DNA of 64,000 nucleotides, taken from NCBI GenBank assembly GCA_013396915.1, contig VWZL01000024.1:125655-189654 (forward strand), written 5' to 3'. The notes below the pieces were generated by a model that worked only from the letters and a program-made list of their open reading frames with translations, was not told the origin of the DNA and searched no databases. Made by a program: the position numbers and the translations under genes. Position 1 is the stretch's first letter. Every line of letters begins with the position of its first letter. This document shows positions 1 through 12,194 of the stretch, in pieces. The stretch comes from Stercorarius parasiticus. Taxonomy: Eukaryota; Chordata; Aves; Charadriiformes; Stercorariidae.

Positions 1-168
1 CTATTTCTAAGTAGCACAAGACAACAATAATTTCTAAGGTAATTCATAATCAGAAGTAATCTGGAGCGAAGAAAAGGCTAGATTCATTCAATCCTCTAAG
101 ATATAAAAGCACAGAATTATGTAGATTTTTGTAATGAAAGAGAGCAGATGAAGCCGACAAAAGGATAT
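1..168 (-). other. Start of SCN10A-like intron 2, U12-type AT-AC
   Basis: Read on the minus strand, the intron begins ATATCCTTTT at 168, a perfect minor-spliceosome (U12-dependent) AT-AC donor. Intron 2 of sodium channel genes is a textbook AT-AC U12 intron. The 3' end lies outside the window. Confidence 0.85.
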
Positions 169-287
169 GAATGTACTAAAATTTTAATTGCTGTTCTTCG
201 GATTGGATGGAAAGGACTGAGGATCCATAAGGCACGTGTAGCAGAAAATCTGAAGATTGTTTTCTTTTTGTTTAGCACTATGAAAAT
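169..287 (-). CDS. SCN10A: SCN10A-like coding exon 2 (pre-S1 segment, domain I)
   Basis: 119 bp, exactly the SCN-family exon 2 length. The acceptor AAAG precedes ATT TTC. The exon ends in CATTC, followed by ATATCCTTTT, which is a U12-type AT-AC 5' splice site rather than GT. It encodes the amphipathic stretch before S1, including FIVLN, TIFRF and SPFHPIRR. Confidence 0.9.
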
Positions 288-1517
288 CTTTAAAAAAATA
301 AAGAAACATGAAGTAAAGGTTTCAGGAAAGGGACCAGAGAACATATTTTTGTACTTTAGTCTATTTATTTAAATGGGAAGACTCTTTTTAATACTTTACT
401 GTCCTTTCCTCATTAACTGATGAAAGAGTTGGTACACAATAACTATCAAGCTGCAAAAAAAACCCCAAAACCTCAGCATGAACTTTCTTCTTGAACCTTA
501 AGGCTTGCAAAGAGTTTTGCACAGAATTAATCTTGCTTATGACTATTCTCTTAAAATAAATTGGACCTCCCATGAGTCAAGATACACAGAGGTGGAAGAA
601 AGAATCACAGCCTTTATCGTCATTTGCTATTGTTGATAGTGATCCTCTAGCTCTAAGACCATAGAAATTAGTTCAAAGTATTAACCATTTGTCAAGCAAT
701 AAGCTTCATTTCCAATGGATTATTTCCCATTTTTCTGTTCGTTATTGAAAATTGTGTTCCTCGATACTTCATGAGTAGTATGTACAGCTTGAATAAGTAG
801 GTTTTAAGGATTCATCAGCAAATGTTTTAAAATAATTTTCATATTTAGATGATAAATTATTATACATGTAAGTGAAGCATAAGCATTGAGACAGAGGAAC
901 ACATTGTTTTAAGCCATAAAATTTAAGAAAATTTACAAAATTTCTATAAGATCATTTCTTGTAGATCTGACTCAAAACCTCCTTTTCCTCTTTTATGCAT
1001 TTCATTTTTTCTGCTTCCATTCTGATCCAAATGTTAATGAAGTTCCTATTATTTAGTTCCTATAATTCAAAATTAAGCTTTTTTAAGAAGATCCCAGCAT
1101 GTTATTCAGCTGTGCCAACTGCCTGTATTACTATAACCTAGAAAGGGATGATAGTTTTTCCAAAGGGATGTAAGCAGAACTGCTTGATAGATCATTCACA
1201 TAAACACTTCCTAGCAACACTATAAAACAAATTAAAATCCAAGCATCTTGGTTGGCTCGAACCTTACGATCTTTGTAGTACGGGTCAAGATCCTCCAGTG
1301 GTTCCGCAATGAGCTCTGGAGGTGGATTTCCATAGAGAGCTGGTAACTTCTGGAAAGCTTTTAGGTCAAGTTGAGGACGTGGTTTCTCCTCAGGTTTCTG
1401 GTCTACAGTATTTCTTCGAGAATTCCTCTTGGCAGCAATTCTCTTTTCAATAGCAGCCAATGATTCGTGAGTGAACTTGCGGAAGTTGTTGGTACCCGGT
1501 AGTAAGAACTCAGCCAT
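169..1517 (-). CDS. SCN10A: SCN10A-like voltage-gated sodium channel alpha subunit, 5' end only (coding exons 1-2)
   Basis: This is the N-terminal part of a plasma-membrane Nav alpha subunit, a pore-forming sodium channel of excitable cells. Exon 1 is 1263-1517 and exon 2 is 169-287; the rest lies beyond the left edge. The ATG at 1517 opens with MAEFLLPG and an FRKFT segment, followed by the family's PRPQLDL and EPLEDLDP motifs. Exon 2 carries the FIVLN and [10 protein letters not shown] motifs just before S1. SATRALW, RRTAIK and [12 protein letters not shown] are shared with mammalian SCN10A, while the LLPG start, YGNPP and LSPFHPIRR resemble SCN5A. Synteny (next to SCN11A, same strand) favours SCN10A. 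SCN5A remains possible and would be settled by the missing exons. Family membership is certain; the paralog call is moderate. Confidence 0.7.
1263..1517 (-). CDS. SCN10A: SCN10A-like coding exon 1 (cytoplasmic N-terminus)
   Basis: 85 codons from ATG (1515-1517) to AAG, followed by a GT donor at 1261-1262. The splice is phase 0, as in all SCN genes. The product is the cytoplasmic N-terminal domain with the conserved LAAIEKRIA helix and the PLEDLDPYY motif. Upstream, a possible 3' splice site (TTATTTGGACAG) ends near 1551, consistent with the usual SCN arrangement of non-coding 5' UTR exons further upstream. I could not place those exons. Confidence 0.88.
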
Positions 1518-2698
1518 TTTTCATTCCTCTTTTCCTGTCATTGATTCTGTCCAAATAATAGAAACAAGAAGAAAGGAAGACAGGTAACTCCAAAACAGGT
1601 AAATTATGAAAATTAAACAACTGGTTGCCCATGCATGGGTAATAACATAAACTTTCTGAGCCATTAGCTTCTAAAAAGAAAGAAAAAAAGCCACATATGA
1701 TCAATACCTTTTTCAGTGAGATGTCTGTTCATTTTTTTTTTTTTAAATTATGTGTATCTGATAGAATGTGGGCAGACCTAAATGTTGTTGAGCTGTTATT
1801 CAGGAAAATACTACGGTACTGGTTTAACCCCATGTTTGGAAATGGGACAGTAAAACCCATTAAACGGCAACACCATTGAATATGTGGAAGCTGTGGCTGC
1901 AATAGAAGGAACAAGTATAAAATTAACTAGTGCAGATGCAAATACTCAGATGGATAACCCATCCTGGTGGCGTCAGCACAGGAACAAGCAGTGTCCAAGC
2001 ATTAGCAGATTTAACTCTAGATCTATAGAGTCAGTACTGACTGACACGGTGGACAAAAATAATTGATCTGACAAGTATCAAGCACAACATTTATATTTTA
2101 TAACGGAACAACAACAGTGAGATTATACTAGAAAAATACTTTGCATTATTTAATGGAGAATTTTAGTCAGGTATTGGGTAGGATTCTTTCAATTAGGTGC
2201 CACCTGAGTCCATGCTTTGGCAGTACAGTGAATCCAACCTTCTACCTTAAGACTGTGAAAAGCTTCATAGCCAGACCATGAAGTGCACATACATTGACAG
2301 CGAAAAAACTGAAAACGGTACTCAGATCAAGATGATCCAGAACTGCATCCTTGTGCTAAACTCACTCAAAAGCTGTATAAGGAGATTTCTCTAAAATATT
2401 TCCTTTGGTTATGATGTCTAGGAAGACACTGTTGATTCAGTAGAGTCACGGAGCAACTGAGCCAGTGCAGTCCCACCTGCAGAGTGTGAAATGATCCCAT
2501 CCAGTCAAGGACTTTACCCAGGATGGATCACTACTGAGTCTGCACAGAAGAAGATCGCATTAGAGGCTCACAGACAGCTCTTTCCATCCCGAAGCTGACA
2601 GCACCACTTCAATGTGTCCTTCAAAGATGACTCCATAACTAGCAGTCAGAGCTTATCTTGGAAAGTTTAAGCTGTCCTTGCTGGACAACTGCCAGACG
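1518..2698. other. Region upstream of SCN10A-like ATG
   Basis: This should hold the 5' UTR and possibly the proximal promoter of the SCN10A-like gene, but I see no clear TATA box, CpG island or UTR exon. On the plus strand, about 1880-2066 and 2280-2700 read as coding-like segments broken by stops (for example the stretch coding GLYPGWITTESAQKK near 2512). They could be a decayed gene or retrocopy of unknown origin. I do not recognise the product. Confidence 0.3.
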
Positions 2699-3223
2699 AC
2701 CTGCTCTTGCACCTTTCCTTTCTAGGCACTATATGTGACATCCCAGGAAAACACAAGGTCTGAATCAAGAGGCTTTGTTTTACTGAAAATCAACAGTTTT
2801 TCCAACTGTGTGCTGACTCCCTGTATCTTCCCCTGCCATGCAACGCCATTTCCTTTCTGCCCAGATACAGCATGATTTCGGTTCTCCTCACATTGCTGAA
2901 CTCTAGGAAACCATTGCTGTGGGAACAACAGCTGGAGGCCAGTGACAAACTAACGGCAGTGAAATCTCTTCATTTTTGCAGTTTTCCTGCATCTCCCATT
3001 AAATGAGCACACAAAATTATACATATGAAAAGTAACCCTTGCTTCCAGCACAAAATAGCAACATTTCTGGAAGAGAAATAGGACATTCAGTCAAGAATAC
3101 TCATTATTTTAGGCTTTTCAAGATCGAGTGCACAGTCTGGAAGCTGTGAGTAGTATTATAGCAAAAATGAAAACGGTAACATCCACTCCCAAGTTTTCAA
3201 GTCATCACCTAGCCAAAGTGGTA
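2699..3223 (+). repeat. Left arm of 525-bp inverted repeat
   Basis: Reverse complement of 4033-4557, pairing position p with 7256 minus p. I found only two mismatches by eye (near 3102 and 3208), about 99.6% identity. It is not a transposon type I recognise. A 68-codon open frame (2722-2928, minus) exists only because both arms carry it. Confidence 0.93.
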
Positions 3224-4032
3224 TTTGTTTTGTTGATGCTCAGAGTAATTTAGATGTTATGGTACCAGTAATGAGAGCTGTGAATGATGCATGAAATGAC
3301 AAAATTTCTGTGCAATGCACGGAGGGAATACAGTAATTAGATTATTCTGGTTTGTGCCAAATCATCCAAACATACCCTTCCCTCCACACAGCACTTCCAT
3401 AAAAGTCTACCCCATCTCAGAAGTTCACCATTAAAATTCTGGGTTTGTTGCAGATTCCTTTGCAGTTTTCTCTTCTCTCCTCCATGAAATCATCTTCCAA
3501 ATTTCAGAATAGAAACTTTGGTTGTCGCTTTGTTCTCCCTCAAGACTGTTAGAAGGCAGAGCAAAATCTAGGAAGACAAGATGTTGCTGGCTAAAGCTAA
3601 GGATGGGCAAACAAGGGGAAGAACGAGGGCAGGTGGAGTCTGCAGGTGCTCAGCCAGAGCTGGAAACCATGCAGGGGAGCCTTGCCTAGTACAAGTGGTT
3701 TTATAAATTGCTCCACAGGTGAGCAAACATTAAGGAAAGGAAATAAAGTCTTGCACTTGCTGTCTCACACGTCAGGAGCAAGATTTCCATTGATAGGAGC
3801 TGCCAGCCCTGGGGTAGAAGGCTAAACTACACTTTTCATTCATGTGTAATTCTGAGCTACTCAGCCTCATCCTGAATAAAATCTAATGTTAAGTCAAAAT
3901 GGACTAATCCAGAAAAAATGTTCCTGATTCATTCAAGCGTCTTTAAAAATATCCCCAAAATAATTTCTGTTACTCAGAGTCAGGGAGGATAGCATACAAA
4001 GTACAGCTGAGATGTATTCCTTTTTTTATATC
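3224..4032. other. 809-bp spacer of the inverted repeat
   Basis: Unique sequence between the two palindrome arms. I see no gene, terminal repeats or transposase-like frame. It contains an A-rich tract near 3960 and otherwise nothing distinctive. Confidence 0.7.
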
Positions 4033-4557
4033 TACCACTTTGGCTAGCTGATGACTTGAAAACTTGGGAGTGGATGTTACCGTTTTCATTTTTGCTATAA
4101 TACTACTCACAGCTTCCAGACTGTGCACTCGATCTTGAAAAGCCTAAAATAATGAATATTCTTGACTGAATGTCCTATTTCTCTTCCAGAAATGTTGCTA
4201 TTTTGTGCTGGAAGCAAGGGTTACTTTTCATATGTATAATTTTGTGTGCTCATTTAATGGGAGATGCAGGAAAACTGCAAAAATGAAGAGATTTCACTGC
4301 CGTTAGTTTGTCACTGGCCTCCAGCTGTTGTTCCCACAGCAATGGTTTCCTAGAGTTCAGCAATGTGAGGAGAACCGAAATCATGCTGTATCTGGGCAGA
4401 AAGGAAATGGCGTTGCATGGCAGGGGAAGATACAGGGAGTCAGCACACAGTTGGAAAAACTGTTGATTTTCAGTAAAACAAAGCCTCTTGATTCAGACCT
4501 TGTGTTTTCCTGGGATGTCACATATAGTGCCTAGAAAGGAAAGGTGCAAGAGCAGGT
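4033..4557 (-). repeat. Right arm of 525-bp inverted repeat
   Basis: Near-perfect inverted copy of 2699-3223. Homology stops abruptly at both outer and inner ends, without target-site duplications I can see. Confidence 0.93.
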
Positions 4558-5813
4558 TAGATTTAAATCTGGGCTAGATTTAGCAATTTGACTAAAAGAA
4601 GTAAAAAGTGTTAATGCAAACTCATTTTTGCCCTTGATGTCACAGAAGCAACAAAGTACCACTTTGGCCTTTTCTCAAGACTTGAAATACCTACAAAATA
4701 GAGTGATGTTTAATAACTCTTTAAAATGAAAGTTTTTCTTATCCTTTGACTGACGGAAGACCAGAGAATGCTGAATGAAATCAACATGATTGAAAAAAAA
4801 ATAATAAGAAAACTCAAAAAAAGCATTTATGGTTTGTTCTTTTAGCTGTCAAACGTATTTTCTATGAATTATATCTCAAATACCAAAATGTGTAGCTAGC
4901 TAGCTAGCTTCCGGAAGTAAGGCTGCTTTCTTCGAAGTGTTTTTTCCTCTTTAGGAATATTCATGGTGACAGACTAGGAAACAAGGTTATTGTCAAAGAT
5001 ATTTTCTCTCTTTTTCTTGCTATTACAATCAGCCCAATTCGATCCTCACTTAATGAATAGAAGTTGTCCTCAATTATTTGATTTCCTGTCTTCATGCTCT
5101 ATTATGGAAAGAGGTGAAAACATGTTGACAGTTACTGTGATCAGCGTGACCAAGGTAATTAGTATGATCAGAGCAGCCAGGATTATTTTATTACTTTTTT
5201 ATTTTTCTTTATCTTGGATGATTGCAATTCCTGTCTATTAAAACTGTCCCTTTGGTTTAAAAAGGCTTTCATAATATGCATGGAAATTATCTCTTAAATA
5301 ACTGGAATAGCAGTTGTTTGAAGACCGTATGTGAAAAACCTTGTCCTACTGGAAAAACTGAAATTGTATTATTGCTTTCAGTGCAGTTGATTTTTGTGCC
5401 CTTTTGCATCTTATTCAGTGATAATATCCAGTGCCTGGAGGAGCAAAGTTAGAGACTTTAGACTGATCCAGCTGTTTGTATCCCCAGCAATTATTTCAGG
5501 AGCCAAGAACATCAATACAGACCTTGGAAAGACATGCCAACTGCACCACCTAAAGTCACTATGGTAGACTTGGGCTGTGTTGCATCTTTCTACATCCGAA
5601 TTCCAGGCAGGTAAGCCAAATCTTTCTAGAACTGAATAAGGAAAGATTTAGCCGAGCAGTTCAAAGCTTCTGTAGCACTGTCCTATTCTTTCCTCAAAAA
5701 CTTTTCTATGTTTTGGGGCAGGTGATTTAACCAAACCAAACTGACATTGTCTTAATGATCTTTACAACATGTATGAAAATAACTTTTGCATATTAACATA
5801 TGATTTTTTTTTA
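4558..5813. other. Intergenic, no gene seen
   Basis: AT-rich unique sequence. The only pattern is a short TAGC microsatellite at about 4893-4910. Confidence 0.6.
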
Positions 5814-6018
5814 CCATAGAATAATTCAGGTTGGAAGGGAACTCAGGACATCTCCAGTATAACCTGCTCCTCAAAAGGGGTCAGTCATGACTTTAGGGCT
5901 TTATCCAGGCAAATCTCCACAGACAGGGACTGCACAATCTGTTCCAATACTTGACTGTCTCAGTCCATTTGGACCCCTTCTTGTTTCAATTTAGGCCTGT
6001 TGCCTCTTGTCTTCCCAA
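5814..6018 (-). repeat. CR1 LINE 3' fragment
   Basis: Begins CCATAGAATAATTCAGGTTGG, the inverted 3' end of avian CR1, and runs on through the characteristic 3' region to the GCCTCTTGTCTTCCC segment. 5' truncated, as most CR1 copies are. Confidence 0.85.
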
Positions 6019-9000
6019 CATGCATGCCTGTAATAATAAAAAAAGAAATAAAATATTGCATTAATTTGAAAGGTAGAAGGCACCCCCTCCCCCCAAATGC
6101 CTGTGTATAAGGAAAACAAATATTACACCTACTTCATCCCATTTCATTTACCTATTTATAGCAGCCTACAAGGAACACCTCAAGGGTCTGAATAACACCA
6201 CCCAGTGTAGCTCCATTGAGATTGCCAAGGGAGACAATGATCAGCGTATTTGCTCATTAGTTTCCCACCTTTAGAATATCACACCTAAGATGAACTGACC
6301 TGTGGCACCTCCCTTTGAATATTCCAGGTTCAACCCCAAAATTTTTTTACCTTCCATACACAACCTGGTGGAGAGCTCCAGTCCTCCGAGTCTCCCAGCA
6401 TGGCATCTGAATGAAAGGAGATGGCAACAGCTGATCTAGCTACCCTGTACCCTCTTTGCAATCAACAAAATTGAGGACAACTAATGCTAAGTAAACATAT
6501 AGATTAAGACACATGAAGAGTGCCGAAAAATGCAACTGGGTTTTTTCATCGCCTATAAAAGAAAACTTAGCATGAGACAAATCTCACTCTTTCAGTCTGT
6601 GATTTACAGCTTACAGTTCCCAGCACTGAGGAATGAAGGTAGCAAACAGTGTGGAGACACACAAAACAATTTACAAAGACCTGATAGAGCCTGTTAGCGT
6701 TCTTCCAGAAAGCCCCTTTGGGTGGGATCCATCTCACCTCACTGCAGACATCTCCAAGTTAGACAGCTCCCTCTCCACTAGCTCTCCAACTGCCCACTGA
6801 GCCACCTTTTCACATTTCTTTCAGGATGAAATGACTCACATCTCAGAGGGCCAGCTGACTGCAGTTGATGACCTGAGGTGTCTCAAGTGAGATGACAAAT
6901 TCACCTCTTTGCCCCCATTAGGCCTACTCTTCTTGCTGCCTTAACTAATGGACAACTGCTAAACTTCCAAAGATTAGTAATTCTACAGTCAGTGGCAGGA
7001 CTGAGCAAACATCATTAGCCACCAGCAGACTGTGAACACATAAAAATTCTAGGATTGCCTTATATTACATTGCTTCCTTAATGACTACTTACAGGACAAG
7101 CCTTCTTAGCAATTAGTGAAGCGTTAAGTCACATTTTCTTTTGCATGGTAAGGGTGGGCTGATTTTCAGCTACTTTGCTATCATAAATAATTTAAATCTG
7201 TGCAGAGATCACTTTCTGTAAGTGCCTGAGTAGTCAATTGACAAGTTGTCAAATGGCCAGTTGCAGGCACCGAGGAAGTTAAGAAACTCTGTGGCAGCAC
7301 AGGAATCTGAGAGAAAAGAGCTGAAAAGCTTTTAATGACCATAGACTAGTCCATTGTTGTAGGAGTTGGGATAAGTTAGATATAATCAGCATAGTTATTA
7401 GCATAAACCCATGAACTTTAACTTGTAGCTTTGGTGTGCCCAAGGAAATAGCCAAAACCATGGAAACAACCTGTTGGTGATCAAGAAATGCAAAAGTGTT
7501 CAGAAGTGGCCAGAACAAGATTGTGAACGCCAACAGTAAATGTGTCAATCATGGTAAGGTTTCAATTGAGTAACCAGCAACAAGGGATTCCCTACCCAGC
7601 CCTGTAACTAAGGGTAATGGGGGTAACCAGAGGACAAAGAAAGACTGGTGGGAAGCTCCATGACTCAACACCAGGATTCAGGACCATTTCTACAACCTCT
7701 GAGGAGCACAGGGAGTAGAGAAAACTCCAAGGAAACCCACAGCCCAGGTCTATGCACGGCATGGCTGGAGCCACGTAACTCATAAAATTGCTTATAACAG
7801 TGATTAAAGTGTGTTGATATCTGAGTCACTGATCCTCCACACTGTGGTTTTATACGCTGACAATTTCACAGAGACTTGAGATAATAATCTCCTTCCAAGA
7901 AGACTGACCCATTTCTGGGCACAGGTGACAGGGCAATAAAGCTCAGGTGTGGAGTTTTAAAAAACAAAGAGAAGAGACAGGTTAGGACTCAGCCCTCCCC
8001 TAACTTGAATGCTATGTGTGCTTAGAAACCCTGAGTGAAATGGAATATATCTTGATTTAGAAGTGCCGTACCAAGAAATATCAGCTGGTCTGGGGGCACG
8101 CTTGGGAAGCACGGCCAGACAGCATGAGTTTCTCATTTTTCAGCCCCATGGAGTGAGGAAGAGGAGAAGCAGAAGGAGGAAGGGAAATTCATTCATTCAC
8201 CAAGCTTGGCAGGCTGGGTCCTGCCAAAGGGACAACAGTGGAAGGAAGGAGCTTGTGCCGTAGGTTACATTCAGCAGCCAGGAGAGGGAAAACTGTGATT
8301 TTTAACCGCATGTTTTCTGTAGTGCTGTACTGAATCATCTGCAGATTTTATGAATACTCAAGCTTTGCAGCAGAGGGAACTGGAATTCTTTTCACCCTTA
8401 TGAGAACTAATTCTCACCCATTCCTCATAAAAACCAAGCTCGCACTACCTCAAATTTACAAGAGGCTAAGGACACCCAAGTAAGAGTTGCTGCAATTGTA
8501 TTCCGATGACATTACTAAATGATAACTTGGGTTTTTGCATTTGAGATTTAGGGCTCTAAACACCAGACCACCAATATGTCGGATTTCTTTCTTGCCACAT
8601 GTAAGCAGTGTTTCAAATATGGTTAATGTGATTAATGATTTTATAACCTTGATTATAACAAATGAAAGCTATAGAAACCCAGTGAAATATGTGGATTGGA
8701 TTTTGGACTGTTACCATTAACAAAAAGCACTAAACGCACTAAAAGTATCACAGATTTGCCACAGATTTTGTAGTTCTGACGACTGGTTTCATCATGTACG
8801 TTTTGATACAGAAAGGTCGCTTTAGCAGCTGAATATATACTTTGGAGGACAACACTTTAGATAAAACATAAGAGAAACATTTTTCCTCAAGGTCATAACA
8901 AAAGTCAAATAGTCCATGAAATAAAATCAGATTTAAAAAAACTGTTAGTAAAATACAGTGAGAAAATATTTAACATGTAAGTTTTCAAAAAAAACCTTAT

Positions 9001-11315
9001 CTCGATTGTGCAACCTAAATTTTAAGTTTTATTCCCAGAAATTTGGTGATTCGCAAGTTGTATGAAATTTTCAAATTATACAGTCTTTTGTCTGCCACAG
9101 TTTTCTACACAGAAACATTTTTCTAAATAAATTAAAACATATCTAGTCCGAAGTCAGTTCTGAATAACCCATTTGCTTTAGGTATGTCATTTAATAATGT
9201 CATTTAATAACGACATACTTAATGTCATTAGTAGGTTCCTCACTTTTCATGATTAACGTCACCATTTGCCCTTTTCATCCAAAGAACTTTTCTCCATTGA
9301 TGAGGAAAACAGCCTCTGGTCAAATCAATTACAAAGAAAATCAAAATGTAGTACAACAAAAAAATCAAAATCTATGAAACATGGTAAAGGAACAGTAAAT
9401 GGCAAGAACCTTCCGAGCACCTGGTTCTGTGAGGTCTCTGTTCTGGTTACCTCCAGAGTTTATTATCCTTATCATCCTAATAAAACACCCTCGTATAATG
9501 TACAGCTCTATTCCGCTGAAAATCAGGTTTACCTGTTGTCTCTGTGGTGAACTGAGTGCACATGTGCCCCTCCTAGCAGATAAAAGCTATTGCGGCTGCT
9601 TCAACTGCAAACTTGAAATATTTAATTCCCCTGCTTCACCAAAGCAGAGATCTGTTTCTGTGAGTGTTACAAAACTGCCTTCTTTTCTATTGCCAATTCA
9701 CCCTCAAAGAGCCAAATTTGCCTTCTCCTCTTGATTGCAAGATTTACTTTCTCACCAATATTCGCTTATTAGTAGACCTGCTCCGCTGTTTATCTTGATA
9801 AAAGCATTCACCAAACACAGTTCAACGTATTCCACAAATAAAACCGATTTCATTAAGCCTTTGTTTATGAAAAAATCCATTTAAAATAAGAACCATTCTT
9901 CTTAAATCTCAAAAAATAAATGTTAGTCTGCATCAGAACAATATTACTAAGCACAAACCTATATAAGAGAGTAATATTATAAAACTTAAGGTTATTGAAA
10001 TTTTTCTGTCTTTGAAATAAAAATTATAAACAAAGAATCTCAACTTTATGTATGAAAAGTATATCACTGCCATTCTTACGCCTGGAAGAAAAACTTCCTT
10101 ATAGACCTCTTCAGACTTCTGTGTGTTATTTTTGACCCTAGTTAACTCATTTCAGCAAAATAACAAGTCTAAAACATAGGCAAAGCTCCTGTGCAAACAT
10201 ACTGCACTGGAGGGAATGCATATTCACTTCTCCTCCCCACTTTAGTTTTCTTTTACATACCACTCACCTACAAAAAAAAGTTTCTGCTCAGGTTCTTTAA
10301 TGTTTTTTTAGGCAAATAAGAGGTCACTGAATCCTATAGAAGACCCTACCACAAACCGCCTTTTTTTCTAAGAAGAGAAAGTGCAGTAAACCACAGGACT
10401 TACATTATTTTCCATCCCCTCTAAACGAAGGTTCGAGGCGTCACTTCTTTCTACGCAACAGAAAGGTATTTCAGCCCAGTTATCTCCCAAGAAATAGTTG
10501 GGAAAACCTCCTGACTGCCTTTATCATCTCTATTTCCACTTTCATCAATCCCTCACCACTCTGGCAATACTCTTCCTTTAGGGACTGTGTTATTTGTACA
10601 GGGGGGGTGTTGAGGGAGGCGTCTATTTAGCCATCAAAGTAGCGGATGTGATTACACCAGGTCTCACGGGAAAGGCTGTAACCTCAGTAAGCAAAGCTGG
10701 GGAAGCTCCAAGCTGAGCATTTCTTCATGGTACTCTTCCATTCCTGGATTTCTGAGTGTCTTTCACAGAAAATCAGGAGTGCAGCAGAACAAAGTGGATG
10801 GAAAACAGGGGGGTAAATGTGTTTGTCAGCCTCACAGTGAGAGCTGTCCGTACTATAACAGTTTTTTTATAAAAGGCACTGGCCTTTATCTTTTATTTGC
10901 ATATTTCATTTTCAGTTCTCTGCTTCAGTAAAATCAGAAAATGTATGTTGCTGAATCTATAAATTGTACTGAAAGACTATGACTGAAGCTGGGCAGAAGC
11001 CAGGAAAAGGACGACTGTTACGTCTCTCTATCTGTGTGTGTACACATATATATATGTGTGTGTGCGTGTGTATATGCGCACATATATAAATAAAATGCCA
11101 GTGCATATATATGATTCAGATTAATTATATATAGATGATGATACATTGAAGGAGTAGGTGAGGAGCCTGGAAGAGTTCACTCATTCCTGAAACATGCAGC
11201 TCCTCCATGGCTGAAGCCACTGTCGGATAGGATGAGAGAGAGACCTCATCTTTGCAGCTATGACTGCAATACTAGAAAAATGGGACAGGGCTCATTCTCT
11301 GGCCCTGAAGCTAAA
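6019..11315. other. Intergenic, no gene seen
   Basis: Unique or old repeat-derived sequence. About 7260-7960 has LTR-like or retroelement-like composition with an AATAAA near 7936, but no diagnostic ends. Short tandem copies of ATGTCATTTAATA lie at about 9186-9214. A mixed TG/TA microsatellite lies at about 11030-11112. Confidence 0.5.
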
Positions 11316-12194
11316 CCATAGAATCATAGATTAGTTTGGATTGGACGGGACCTTTACAGTCATCTACTCCAACCACCCTGCAACAAGCAGGGACATCTTC
11401 AACTAGATCAGGTTGCTCAGAGACCCATCCAACTTGACCTTGAATATTTCCAGGGATGGGGCCTCCACCACCTCTCTGGGCAACCTGTCCCAATGTCTCA
11501 CCACCCTCAGTGTAAAAAATTTCATCCCTGTATGTAGTCTAATTCTACCCTTTTTTAGTTTAAAGCCATTACCCCTTGTCCTATTGCAACAGGCCCTGCT
11601 AAAAAGTTTTTCGCACCTTTCCTGTTAAGAACTGAAAGGCCACAATAAGGTCTCCCTAGAGCCTTCTCTTCTTCAGGCTGAACAACCCCAACTCTCTCAG
11701 CCTGTCCTCATAGGAGAGGTGCTCCAGCCCTCTGAGCATCTTTGTGGTCTCCTCTGGACCCGCTTCAACAGGTCCGTGTCCTTCTTGTGCTGATAGCTCC
11801 AGAGCTGGATGCAATACTCCAGGTGGGATCTCACCAGAGAGGAGCAGAGGGGCAGAATCACCTCCCTCACCCCACTGGCCACGCTGCTGGTGATGCAGCC
11901 CAGGATGCGGTTGGTTTTCTGGGCTGTGAGCACACATTTCATCCACCAACACCTCCAAGTCCTTCCCAGCAGGGCTGCTCTCCATCCCTTCATCCCCCAG
12001 CCTGTGTTGATACCGGGGTTTTCCCCAACACAGGTGGAGGACTCTGCCCTTGGCCTTGTTGAACCTCATGAGGTTCATAAGGATCCATTTCTCAAGCCTG
12101 TCCAGGTCCCTCTGGATGGCATCCCATCCCTCAGGCGTGTCAACTGCACCACTCAGCTTGGTGTCATCTGCAAAATTTCTGGGGGTGCACTCAA
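11316..12194 (-). repeat. CR1 LINE, 3' UTR and end of ORF2
   Basis: About 880 bp, the longest CR1 copy seen. Starts with the inverted 3' tail (CATAGAATCATAGATTAG) and extends into the ORF2 C-terminus. Residues such as [15 protein letters not shown] and HLEYCIQLWSYQHKKD are typical of CR1 ORF2 ends, split between two frames by an indel, so it is non-functional. Confidence 0.92.

Noticed and set aside
2722..2928. Identical 68-codon open frames at 2722-2928 (minus) and 4328-4534 (plus)
   Set aside because: They are the same DNA in the two palindrome arms. There is no recognised protein family, splice context or codon signature, so they are not called as genes.
11656..12078. 140-codon open frame suggesting a gene
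   Set aside because: It is the degenerate C-terminal end of CR1 ORF2, in a second frame after an indel.
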